NCBI GenBank assembly: GCA_003024985.2
Contig: PXIH01S0026724.1
Direction: 5' to 3' (one strand)
Source of the DNA: Euperipatoides rowelli
Taxonomy: Eukaryota > Onychophora > Udeonychophora > Euonychophora > Peripatopsidae
Length of the DNA: 12,953 nt
Shown: in pieces, positions 1-7,429 of the stretch
How positions within the stretch are numbered: the stretch's first letter is position 1
Layout of the letters: the number at the start of each line of letters is the position of its first letter
Notes under the pieces: generated by a model
Told to the model about the DNA's origin: nothing
The model's database searches: none
Seen by the model: only the letters and a program-made list of their open reading frames with translations
Translations under genes and position numbers: made by a program

Positions 1-88
1 ATAGCGTTTGACAGCTTTTGCGTTGATACCTTGCCACTGGAACACATTGCTGCAAGGCAATATAATTTTGAATCTATGGAACATATAG

Positions 89-1783
89 AGCCATTTTGAA
101 AGTCAAGAGCCAACATACAACAGGTGGATGGAAATAGCTGATGGATTTTACGATAAAACAAAATTTCCCAACTGTGTTGGAACAATAGACGGGAAACATA
201 TCCGTATGATGAATCCCCATCACAGTGATTCAGCATTTTTTAACTAGAAGAATTTTTTTTCTATTGTATTAAAGGCAGTAGCAGATTCTGATTACTGTTT
301 TGTGTCTATTGATGTTGGAGACTATGAAAGCAAGGTGACTGTATTAGGCAGAAAGATTTATAACGACCCGCTTAACCTTCCAGAACCTAGACCACTTCCT
401 AATAGTGACAATGGAATTCAAAGATTTGTGTTCATTGGCGATGAAGCTTTTTGTTTGCATAGAAGTGTATTAAGACCATATCCAAGAAGACAGCTGTATG
501 CATCAAAACGTGTCTTCAATTACTGAGTAAGTTGGACTAGAGGATTTGTGGAATGCACTTTAGGCATTTTCTGCAATAAATGGTGTAGCCAGCCTCCTGG
601 ATATTAAGTATGTAAATTGTTCTAAATTAATATAGACAAAATAAAGTGCAAACAAAGAATTCCAACCATATATTTATTATCTAATTATATTCTTTAATTT
701 TGTTAGTAACATATAAAATCCCCTTAGTAAGTTTCTAAATAATTTAATAAAAGCATCTAGTAGAGAGAAAAGGGTTAAATTTCCTTTAATATCCTTTAGT
801 GTTATAATTAATAAAACTTTAAAAGACTGAGATAGTTGGAGAAAGTGAAGAAGAGAAAAATAATATAATATGATTTAAAACATAAACTGGAAAGATTTTC
901 GAACAGCTGCTAATTTTGAGTAACTTAAATGGCTTACAACTAGAGGATGCAAAGGAAAGACTGATTGAGCTATAATTTCCCCACTTTATTAATTAAACCT
1001 TTACGCTTACCATTTAATAGAATTTATATCTGAACTTATTTCTTGTAGATTAGAATCATGGTTGCTGGTTCTATCCGAATGTCTTATCAATAGCATATTC
1101 TTTGGCCGATGAGAAGATTAAGAAGCTGTGGAATACCTCGGACCTAGAAGACAGGAGCCCCCCAATCACCGCCGAACAAGCTCGACCTCCGGGGCAAATT
1201 CAGCAAAATAAGTGCAGCACATTTTTGGTAGAACTAATAAACATCTAGTTTGTTATCCTCTTATTTTTTTACTAGATAAGTAAGACCTTAGTATTAAATA
1301 TTATTATTTTATTTAGATATATTTATCACTTTTATTTCAGCCCTAACTAGCCACCAACAGCATCATGACAGAGCTTATTTCTAGGCATTACTTAAGGGTG
1401 TAGCCTTTATTCATTCTATGCATATATTTAAATAATTATAATTCCATCAATATATTTAATTTCCCTCTTCCCTCCTCTCAATATAAGCTGGCAGCCAAAA
1501 GCCAGTTTATAGGAGAGCCTTTCACACCATGATTCTAGATGAGCCAGACTTTGCAGTAAACATATTTAAGGCGGCCTGTGTGCTGAATAGCTTTGTTCGA
1601 TAACAAGACGGTTTTCATTTTGAAGATAGCCTGGTCTGTGATATGGTTCCAAAACCACCCCTAGGAAGAGGATGGCAACACCAACAGGAGGGTCTGGAGG
1701 TGAGAAGGGCATTTACTGAGTATTTTTCTAGTCTAGTTGGTTTTGTACAATGGCAAAATGAAAGGATCTTGATGGGAGAATAA
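89..1783 (+). pseudogene. PIF/Harbinger DDE transposase, two exons, degenerate
   Basis: This is a nuclease-type transposase of the PIF/Harbinger (HARBI1-like, DDE_Tnp_4) family, which cuts and pastes its own element. Exon 1 (about 89-582) is read in one frame and shows FPNCVGTIDGKH (about 164-199), FFN-stop-KNFFSIVLKAV (236-280), VSIDVGDY (302-325), LNLPEPRPLPNS, VFIGDEAF (about 428-451), and then VECTLGIFCNKW (548-583). Exon 2 (1513-1783) carries FHT, EPDFAV, AACVLNSFVR, GFHFEDSL and ends near VQWQNERI before TAA at 1781. In-frame stops lie at 245 (TAG), 524 (TGA, where Arg is usual, a CpG-decay type change) and 1601 (TAA). The N-terminal part of the family is missing or lies left of the window; the first 88 bases show only unclear similarity. 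Being broken by three stops, it cannot give an active enzyme. Family call is firm; element borders were not found. Confidence 0.88.
583..1512 (+). other. Probable phase-2 intron of the Harbinger transposase
   Basis: Exon 1 ends ...AAT AAA TG and a GT (GTGTAG) follows at 583. The other side reads TTTATAG, then GAGAGCCTTTCAC from 1513. Joining the two gives N-K-W-R-A-F-H-T, which runs straight through a conserved stretch of the family with no residue lost. The 930-bp interior is AT-rich with several AATAAA-like runs. At 1054-1245 it holds a 64-codon stretch with no stop and higher GC, which I could not match to any family. An insertion with accidental splice signals is the alternative. Confidence 0.6.
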
Positions 1784-2248
1784 GAATTAATTGTATTTAA
1801 AATTATTGTTAACCTGTATGAGGTGTTTTTTTTTAATATAACCTATAGTGTACATGATGTAACTACAGTGAAAATAAATAGCCTGTATTATGTTGGACAC
1901 TGTATTGAATGTACATTGTACAATTGTTAAATAATAATATTCAGTTGGCAATAGAGAGATAAAAATGACATTTTCAAACTATAACTATATGTTGGTATTG
2001 TTTTATATTAATTTAAATGCATGAAATACATGAATTAATATTTAGTTTTGAAAAGAACTTAATCCATATGATAATAATGTTGAGATTAAAATTATGTTTA
2101 TTGTTGTTACTATTGTAAATAATTTGCACGTGTTTAGTAACTTAACCATTGACAGAGTCAGAAATTAGGGCTCTATTTTATGTAATAATCATGAGTAGTC
2201 CTAACTGACTCAGGATTTAGGGTCATCTATNATGATTCTAGATAGATT
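1784..2248. other. AT-rich stretch with no gene seen
   Basis: The sequence directly after the Harbinger stop is AT-rich and shows no protein similarity in six frames. A possible poly(A) signal AATAAA lies at 1873-1878, about 90 bases past the transposase stop. A short hairpin-forming pair, GAGTCAG (2155-2161) against CTGACTC (2205-2211), is present. One ambiguous base (n) is at 2231. Confidence 0.5.
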
Positions 2249-2496
2249 GTTAAGGGGGAGGCTGGGATAGCTTGGGTTGTCTTGTTGCTTCGCCATAATG
2301 TTGAAGTTTGGTGATAGACCTGTGTTTGCCTGTTATTCAACCTATTGGATTATTTTTGACTAAGGTATTATTTATTTCCTTATACATCGTATGTTATTGT
2401 GATTAGCTTGAAGGTAATTTTTTAGTACAGATTGGACTGATTTATTGCGATTATTTTAGCCAAGCTGTAAGATTATGAGACTGACACGCTGTCTCA
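2249..2496 (+). repeat. Possible copia-type 5' LTR (weak)
   Basis: The stretch starts TGTTAAGGGGGAG, ends GTCTCA and lies 43 bases before the Gag start at 2540, where a copia 5' LTR would be expected. Its 248-bp length is usual for copia LTRs. The TG...CA ends are seen, but no matching 3' LTR is present, no target duplication could be tested, and I do not recognise a clear primer-binding site in AGTGGATAAAATTATA just after it. The purine run GGGGGAG could also be an unrelated polypurine tract. This is inference from position and length. Confidence 0.22.
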
Positions 2497-2539
2497 AGTG
2501 GATAAAATTATATTATAAAAAAAAAATTGAAGATAAAGA

Positions 2540-3271
2540 ATGGATAGCAACATTTACCAGATTTCAAAGCTAGATGGGCGCAATTGCTTCCTGTGGAAGA
2601 TAAAAATTGAAATGTCGCTCCAAAAGGAGAAGTTGTGGAGCTTGAGGGAAGACCCTGTACCAGATCCCATCACCCCCAAGTGGAGAGGAAAATATCAAAG
2701 CGCAAGGGCTACAATGGGTCCGACATTAGACAATCGAATTATAATTACAACAGTGAACTGTAAAACAGCAAGGCAGATGTGTGAACTACTGAGAACCACA
2801 TACAAACACAAGGGGCTGGCTAGGTTATATTTGCTGAAGAAACTGTACAACTCCAGCTATGATACTTATCAAAACATGGAGATGTACCTAAATGAAGTAT
2901 GAGAATTGATAGAAAGACTTAGAATAAAAAGTGAGGAAGTAAAAAAACCTCTTATCTTATTGCAATAATTTTTTGTGGCATTCCTCCAGCTTTTAATCCC
3001 CTAATTACAATGCTTGACTAAAAAAATGAGACAAACTAAAGTTGATTTATGTGTGGAAAAACTTTGTGATGAAGCTATTCATCTTGAAAATCATGGATTG
3101 ATGTCAATGGAGCCAAATGCCACATTAATAGCTAGTCAAATGCCCTACAAAGACAGATAGTGTGCCAATTATGCAATAAAAAATAGTCACATTAGAAAAA
3201 ACTGTCCGTTAGATAAATCAGAGGGCTACAAACCATATTATGGAAGAAGTGGGATTATCAACAGAGGATAA
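2540..3271 (+). pseudogene. Copia-type (Ty1/copia) Gag, degenerate, with CCHC knuckle
   Basis: Gag of a Ty1/copia retrotransposon, the capsid protein that packages the element's RNA. The intact first 120 codons (ATG 2540, TGA 2900) show the family N-terminus: IYQISKLDGRNCFLWK, then a TARQMCELL...YK region and MEMYLNEV (UBN2/DUF4219-like pattern). After the TGA the frame continues with ELIERLR (2903-2923). It then shifts: IIFCGIPPAFNPLITML (2965-3015), a second shift to the ATG at 3026 with KVDLCVEKLCDEAIHLEN, and TAG at 3158. A zinc knuckle follows, C-Q-L-C (3163-3174) with H (3188) and C (3203) in the next frame, a CX2CX4HX4C pattern broken by one more indel. It is therefore dead. Protease remains follow directly. 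No integrase or RT of this element is in the window. Confidence 0.8.
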
Positions 3272-3437
3272 TCTATCTGAATGGGCCTTACAGACGACTA
3301 CCTGTGAACTAAGCTGACTACCAATGGCTGGTGACCTTTTAAGTGCCACTGGAATTGAATCTGTGGATATAATTATAGATTCAGTCAAAGGGAAGGAGAG
3401 TACTATAACTTTGTCATGAGTACTGTTAATTCCAGTT
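3252..3437 (+). pseudogene. Copia protease fragment (plus-strand arm), active site deleted
   Basis: Continuing from Gag, one frame reads a Gag-Pro linker (STEDNLSEWALQTTTCE, 3258-3308), a TGA at 3315, and from 3330 GDLLSATGIESV...ITLS-stop-VLLIPV. The second part is the C-terminal half of a copia-type aspartic protease. The segment that should carry the catalytic D-S/T-G motif is absent: the linker joins directly to GDLL at 3330, so this copy suffered an internal deletion. A TGA at 3417 falls just before VLLIP. The fragment is the left arm of the palindrome at 3330-3571. Confidence 0.68.
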
Positions 3438-3571
3438 ACTATCCGTGTCTGCCTTATGCAAGGAACTGGAATTAACAGTACTCATGACAAGGTTAGAGTA
3501 CTCTCCTTCGCTTTGACTGAATCTATAATTATATCCACAGATTCAATTCCAGTGGCACTTAAAAGGTCACC
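3330..3571. repeat. Long near-perfect inverted repeat (108-bp arms, 26-bp spacer)
   Basis: Bases 3330-3437 and the reverse complement of 3464-3571 are the same length with no gaps and, by eye, differ at only three positions (AAAGGG versus AAAGCG, ACTATAAC versus ACTCTAAC, AACTTT versus AACCTT). The spacer is 3438-3463. Both arms are copia protease sequence. A transcript across this region would fold into a hairpin of about 108 base pairs. Confidence 0.92.
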
Positions 3572-3592
3572 ATTAGCCACCCTTACTTTTAT
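3464..3592 (-). pseudogene. Copia protease fragment (minus-strand arm)
   Basis: The reverse strand from 3592 down to 3464 reads IKVRVANGDLLSATGIESV...STLTLS-stop-VLLIPV, the same protease segment as the plus-strand copy in opposite orientation. It reaches about seven residues further toward the N-terminus (IKVRVAN) than the plus copy, but again stops short of the catalytic D-S/T-G motif. It carries the same TGA before VLLIP as the other arm. Copia similarity ends near 3592, exactly where a short perfect palindrome begins. Confidence 0.68.
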
Positions 3593-3612
3593 GGGGTCAT
3601 TATTGACCCCAT
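3591..3612. repeat. Perfect short palindrome at the copia breakpoint
   Basis: ATGGGGTCA (3591-3599) and TGACCCCAT (3604-3612) are perfect 9-bp inverted arms around TTAT. The palindrome starts exactly where copia protease similarity stops. It may be the end of another DNA transposon, or part of a rearrangement junction; I could not find a partner copy in the window. Confidence 0.7.
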
Positions 3613-4013
3613 ATTCAACTTGGTAAAATTTTCTGCGTTGTGGGACATATTGTTGATGAAGAAAATTGGCAACACGCTAACATTTCCTACACGTCTTGGA
3701 TTTTAGGTGTCTAAATATAGCGGCTATAACAATTATTTTTCAAAGTTAATTGTATATTACCAAAATTGTAGATCATGTTTGAACTTTTACATTCAAAATT
3801 CCTTCATACTCAGTGTGATTTTGGTTTGTGACACTTGATGCTATTTGTTAGTAATGTTTATATATGTTGTAATGTTGAACACAAGCCTATACAAGTGTTT
3901 TATGATAAAGGTCAGTGAGTTAATATTGATTACCAAAACATCTTACTATTCCATTTAAATACTACTTAATACATGGTAATCCACGTTCTTTTGATGTCAA
4001 TATCTGTGAATGA
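3613..4013. other. AT-rich stretch with no gene; possible LINE 5' UTR
   Basis: No protein similarity was seen in six frames. The stretch lies just before the LINE ORF1 and may include that element's 5' untranslated region. I cannot place the LINE's true left end. Confidence 0.4.
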
Positions 4014-5184
4014 ATAGATTCATCTACCATTATCGGTGTGATTCAGATTTCCATTCTCTGTTCAGGTGATATAGAGTCCAATCCTGGTCCTGAAACTTGT
4101 CCCAGGTGTAGTGATGATATTGTTGATGGCAAAGTCTGTTCTATTAAATGTGATACATGTGTTCACAATGGATGCATAAGGGTTGCTCAGACCTCAATGA
4201 GAGTGAGTTTAAATACATGACTAAATCTTCCTATAATATGGATATGCACACTGTGTAAACTAAATGTCTCCTCAAAGAATCATTTGCAATCAATTGAGAT
4301 GCTTTGGATAATATTGTCTTGGACAATAAAAAAACGTGGTGTTGCTATCTCCAAACAAAATTCCAAAATGGGAGCTGTTGAAGGTGGCCTCTCGAAGCTG
4401 AGTCTTGGAATGGTTTCCTTTTTACTTCACACTAAAAGACTTGAAGAATTGTTTGAATCACAAGCCTCACTTATTGCTGGCAATGCATCTAGAGTACTTA
4501 CAGCTCTCGAATAAAACCAAATGACTTTTCAAGATCGTCTGGATATGATCGAGTTGTCTTATAATAGGACTTCTGTTCCCCCCTGCTTTTGATGGATTTG
4601 AATCGAGAGTGTCTTTGATTGAACACTGTTTGGAAAGTGGAGTTGGAACCACCTCTAACAAGATACCTGGTTTGGAGAATGATATGGTTGCACTTTGTTC
4701 TACTTTGCATCAATTGGCTTCTGACTAGGAAGGAATTATAGAGCGAACTATTAATTATCAAATTGCATGATAAACGTAGAAAATTTAATTTGATCTATTT
4801 GGCCTTTCCAAAGATATTCGCCCATATGTTATTGTAGATGAATTACATAGCCTATTTTCCTTATCGGGATATAATGACATTATAAAATCTTTTAGAATAG
4901 GAAAACCTGTCCCTAGTAGACTTCGTCCTTTTGTCCTTATATTTACCGATGAACACTCTAAATGGAACTTCTTTAAGAGATTTTCAATATTGAAATCTTC
5001 AACTATTTCTGCTTTGCAGACTGTTTCTGTTAGTTTGGATCGATACCTGAATGACCGTATTGCCTACAAAAAAAAATTATGTACTGAATTGGTTGTGCTC
5101 TCAGATTGTTTCCCCCACAGACCAATCAACAATGGATGCTTTGCTTTTATAGCTACTGCCTGGAGAGGCCAATCATCAGATTAA
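4014..5184 (+). pseudogene. CR1-type LINE ORF1: 2A-like motif, PHD finger, coiled coil, C-terminal nucleic-acid-binding-like region
   Basis: ORF1 protein of a CR1-group non-LTR retrotransposon, expected to bind the element's RNA. The frame opens after TGA 4011 and begins with a 2A-like motif (4047-4091). Next comes a PHD-type zinc finger: CPRC (4098-4109), KCDTC, VHNGC, and WICTLC (about 4242-4259). The piece between VHNGC and WICTLC also makes sense in a neighbouring frame (EFKYMTKSSYN), showing two compensating indels. In-frame stops are at 4218 and 4512. Near the C-run at 4578-4583 the reading moves frame, giving a coiled-coil-like stretch (ESRVSLIEHCLESG...CSTLHQLASD, stop 4726). FGLSKDIRP follows at about 4798, then FRIGKPVPSRLRP and VSVSLDRYLNDR...YKKKLCTEL to TAA at 5182, a pattern common to CR1/RTE-like ORF1 C-termini. 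No Met precedes the 2A motif in frame, so the true start is lost or unclear. The endonuclease begins directly after the stop. Confidence 0.78.
4047..4091 (+). other. 2A-like (CHYSEL) ribosome-skipping motif
   Basis: The codons read ISILCSGDIESNPGP. The core D-I-E-S-N-P-G-P (4068-4091) fits the 2A consensus D-(V/I)-E-x-N-P-G-P exactly, with a hydrophobic run and S-G before it as usual. In known 2A peptides the ribosome skips the final Gly-Pro bond, releasing the upstream peptide. Such motifs are known at the N-terminus of ORFs in several animal non-LTR retrotransposons. The PHD finger begins two residues later. Activity is inferred from the motif only. Confidence 0.82.
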
Positions 5185-5997
5185 ACAAAACATTGCTTTT
5201 ATTACCACAATATAAGGAGTCTTTGGAAGGACTTAGACCCATTGCATTTCTCTTTGTCTATATGAGAATATCCGATATATGCATTGGTTGAAACTTGGCT
5301 TTCAGATGACATTTCATATTTAACTATTGCTGGTGATTATCAAATTTTCAGAAGAGATAGACCTTTTGGATGGGGGGGGGGGGGGGGATATTTTTTTTGA
5401 TTTCAAATAATCTTAGGGCCAGATGTGTATATATTCTGACTCTATAGAACTTTTATGTATAGAGATTTGTATTCAATCAGGTTCTATATTTCTTGTTCTG
5501 GTTTATCTACTTCCCCCTGTTGGGATTTCAGACCTGGAAATTCTTGAGAATAATTAAATATGATTACTATAACATATGTTAAGGGGTCTAACTTTATGAT
5601 GCTGGGTGCATACCTAGATTTAATCCCATATCTCAAACTAAATGGGATGACCTGGCTACTTACTTATCAGGATATTTAAACTCTTTAGGATTACTCTCTC
5701 AAGTATCCTTTCCCAAGAGGAATGATAACTACTTGGACATTGCATAACTTGAAACAGGCTAATATTGTAACGCCTATCTTTAATTTTGATCATATGCCTA
5801 TTCATTTTTCTTTAGGCATTGATTATTAAATTGATAATAAACATTCGATTAGCTTGATTAGGAACTACAGACATGCTGATCTTAATATTTTGCGATCTAA
5901 ACTCAAAGATACTCCTTGGATGTCCTCTGTATCTTACATGGATTGTGCTGAGGGTTTTTCCTGGTTTCTGTCCAAAATTACTGATAGTATTGCCTAA
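5185..5997 (+). pseudogene. CR1-type LINE ORF2, APE endonuclease part, truncated before RT
   Basis: This is the AP-endonuclease-like (exonuclease-endonuclease-phosphatase) domain that nicks target DNA for LINE insertion. It starts in the ORF1 frame: YYHNIRSLWKDLDPLHF (about 5200-5250), TGA 5263, ALVETWLSDD (5281-5310), YQIFRRDR (5338-5361). A G16 run (5372-5387) then shifts the frame to GIFFLISNNLRAR. Further on are IELLCIEI and VYLPPVG (in a third frame from 5432), PRFNP...WDDLATYL and FPKRNDNYLDI (frame from 5598, stop 5745), and FDHMPIHFSL (5785-5814, the position of the catalytic SDH motif, here FDH). RNYRHADLNILRSKL...PWMSS...FSWFLSKITDSIA (5860-5994) matches the linker after the nuclease. 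Similarity stops at TAA 5995; no reverse transcriptase follows. The element is therefore 3'-deleted. Confidence 0.78.
5372..5387. repeat. Poly(G) run of 16 in the endonuclease frame
   Basis: Sixteen G residues occur in a row at the Gly-rich loop of the endonuclease (after RRDRPFGW). The run breaks the frame: upstream reading gives a TGA at 5398, while ISNNLRA continues in a different frame. It may be real slippage or a sequencing error. Confidence 0.85.
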
Positions 5998-6118
5998 GGG
6001 CCTAAAATTAGGTAGTATTTTTTTTCGACTTAAATTTAGAACAAATAATGCAAATATTCAAATTTAGCTTAAATAATAATTATATTTATATATTTAACAT
6101 ATGTAAAAATAAAATTTT

Positions 6119-6220
6119 AGGTGTACCGATGGATGTGAACTGGGGAAATGTGGTTGCAAAACTTTTTCTATACTAAGAAACCAAACATGTTACCGAAACA
6201 GGCATAGACATACAGGCTAA
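6119..6220 (+). pseudogene. Cysteine-rich fragment, weakly CXC/TCR-like
   Basis: After a splice-acceptor-like AAAATTTTAG the frame reads RCTDGCELGKCGCKTFSIL...TCYRN up to TAA at 6218. The spacing C-x3-C-x4-C-x-C, followed later by another Cys, resembles the first half of the cysteine-rich CXC (tesmin/TSO1-like) motif, which also occurs in some transposon-borne proteins. It lies just before a reverse-transcriptase-like fragment in the same orientation and may belong to the same dead element. The piece is too short for a firm family call. Confidence 0.3.
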
Positions 6221-6304
6221 AAAATTCATAGATAACATTTGTTTGTAAATTTTTTTGAAGAGGGTTACAACCGTAATATTTACCTTGTAGAACTAAAACT
6301 TTAA

Positions 6305-6593
6305 AAAGTAGGGAACGACAATAGTAGAGTTATTTTTCTAGATCTGGATATAGAATTAAACAACATAACTATCAAAAAATTTGATAAATGCAGAGAATTA
6401 AACTTCGAGGTAATTAGCCTACCACACAAACATAGCAATATATCATGTAAAATTTTAGAAAATGTTTTTATGTCAAATAATTAGAATTATTGATATATGT
6501 AATAAAATAGGAGACTTTATCTTTAATTTATCAATTTTACTAAACACACTTTTTGTTAATGGCTATTCATATGAATACTTAGAATTCTTATAA
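6305..6593 (+). pseudogene. C-terminal fragment of a reverse-transcriptase-like protein
   Basis: One frame (6305-6484) reads VIFLDLDIELNN...IKKFDKCRELNFEVISLPHKHSNIS and then ends at TAG 6482. A shift of one base at that point continues with RIIDICNKIGDFIFNLSILLNTLFVNGYSYEYLEFL to TAA 6591. The order (FLDL-D-I, FDK.R..NFE, a P...SNI stretch, then R...C....DF...L...L...GY....L) is one I recall from C-terminal ends of reverse transcriptases in invertebrate retroelements. I cannot say which class; a Penelope-like or related element is one option. It is not a continuation of the CR1 LINE upstream, whose RT has a different pattern. No catalytic YxDD motif is in the window for this fragment. Confidence 0.45.
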
Positions 6594-7429
6594 AACAATT
6601 AATTTAAATTTAAATACCTTATGTTTAGATATTTCAAATAATTATTTCTAATCAATACCATAATTGAACAAATTAACAAACCTTTTCCTTCATATTATTT
6701 AATGGCTACTGCTGTCTAGTTTGTTTAGTCTATTTTAATACCTTAGACATTTTATAGTCTGTTGAGGCTTTTATATTTCTCATTTATTCACTCCATATAC
6801 ACCCTCAGATTTATTTAGGTTTGTGNTTTGCTAATGTGTCTGAAACTTCCTTCTAACATCTGAGTTCAAGGTTGTTCAGGCTTGATAGCATGTGAGCAAT
6901 TCCTTTATCGTTTGAGGGTGGTGAATTAGAGTTTTCAGTAGAAATCAGCTAAAAAAATTTTTATTTTACTCTTATTTTTATTTATTTTATATTTATTTAG
7001 CTCTGTAATAATATGTTCTGGACTTAACATCACAAGATTCATTCTGCTCTTGTGGAGGTTTGGCCAAAAATACTGCATGAGGGTGGAATGAATCTTACAA
7101 AAAGTACTGAGTATGTTTGGTGATGTCTGATCAATAGACATACACTGATGCTATTTATTGATAATTTAATTTCGACCACCTTAATTTCATCTGTTTCTTT
7201 ATATTGTAATTTGGAGGTAATTTTATCTTTATTTTTAATGCTAATTTTAATTTAGCTTTTGTAATACATTTAATTTTATTTCAGCAATAACTTAAATCTT
7301 TAATTCAGTTACCTTTGCTCTTTATTTTGTCTTTCATGCTTTCTCTTTATATCTTACTTTGTATCTCTCCCCTCAGTTGTTTAGGTACATGAGTACAGTA
7401 TTTTAAATCTTTTTTTATTTTTAATTTAG
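6594..7429. other. AT-rich stretch with no gene seen
   Basis: No family could be recognised in any frame. One short plus-strand stretch (about 7053-7123, LVEVWPKILHEGGMNLTKSTEYVW before TGA) looks faintly coding but matched nothing I know. A T-rich tract ending in TTTAATTTAG (7419-7429) abuts the next pseudogene and looks like a splice acceptor, so part of this region may be an intron of that transposon gene. An ambiguous base is at 6827. Confidence 0.45.

Noticed and set aside
3330-3571. CRISPR-like or tRNA-like reading of the palindrome
   Set aside because: There are only two inverted copies, no array, and both arms are clearly copia protease; the window is eukaryotic.
4467-4761. Two minus-strand open stretches overlapping LINE ORF1
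   Set aside because: They are antisense to a recognisable coiled-coil part of ORF1 and show no family pattern of their own.
6935-7141. Minus-strand 68-codon open stretch
   Set aside because: It is Lys/Asn/Ile-rich as expected for AT-rich DNA, with no domain and no neighbour that would support it.
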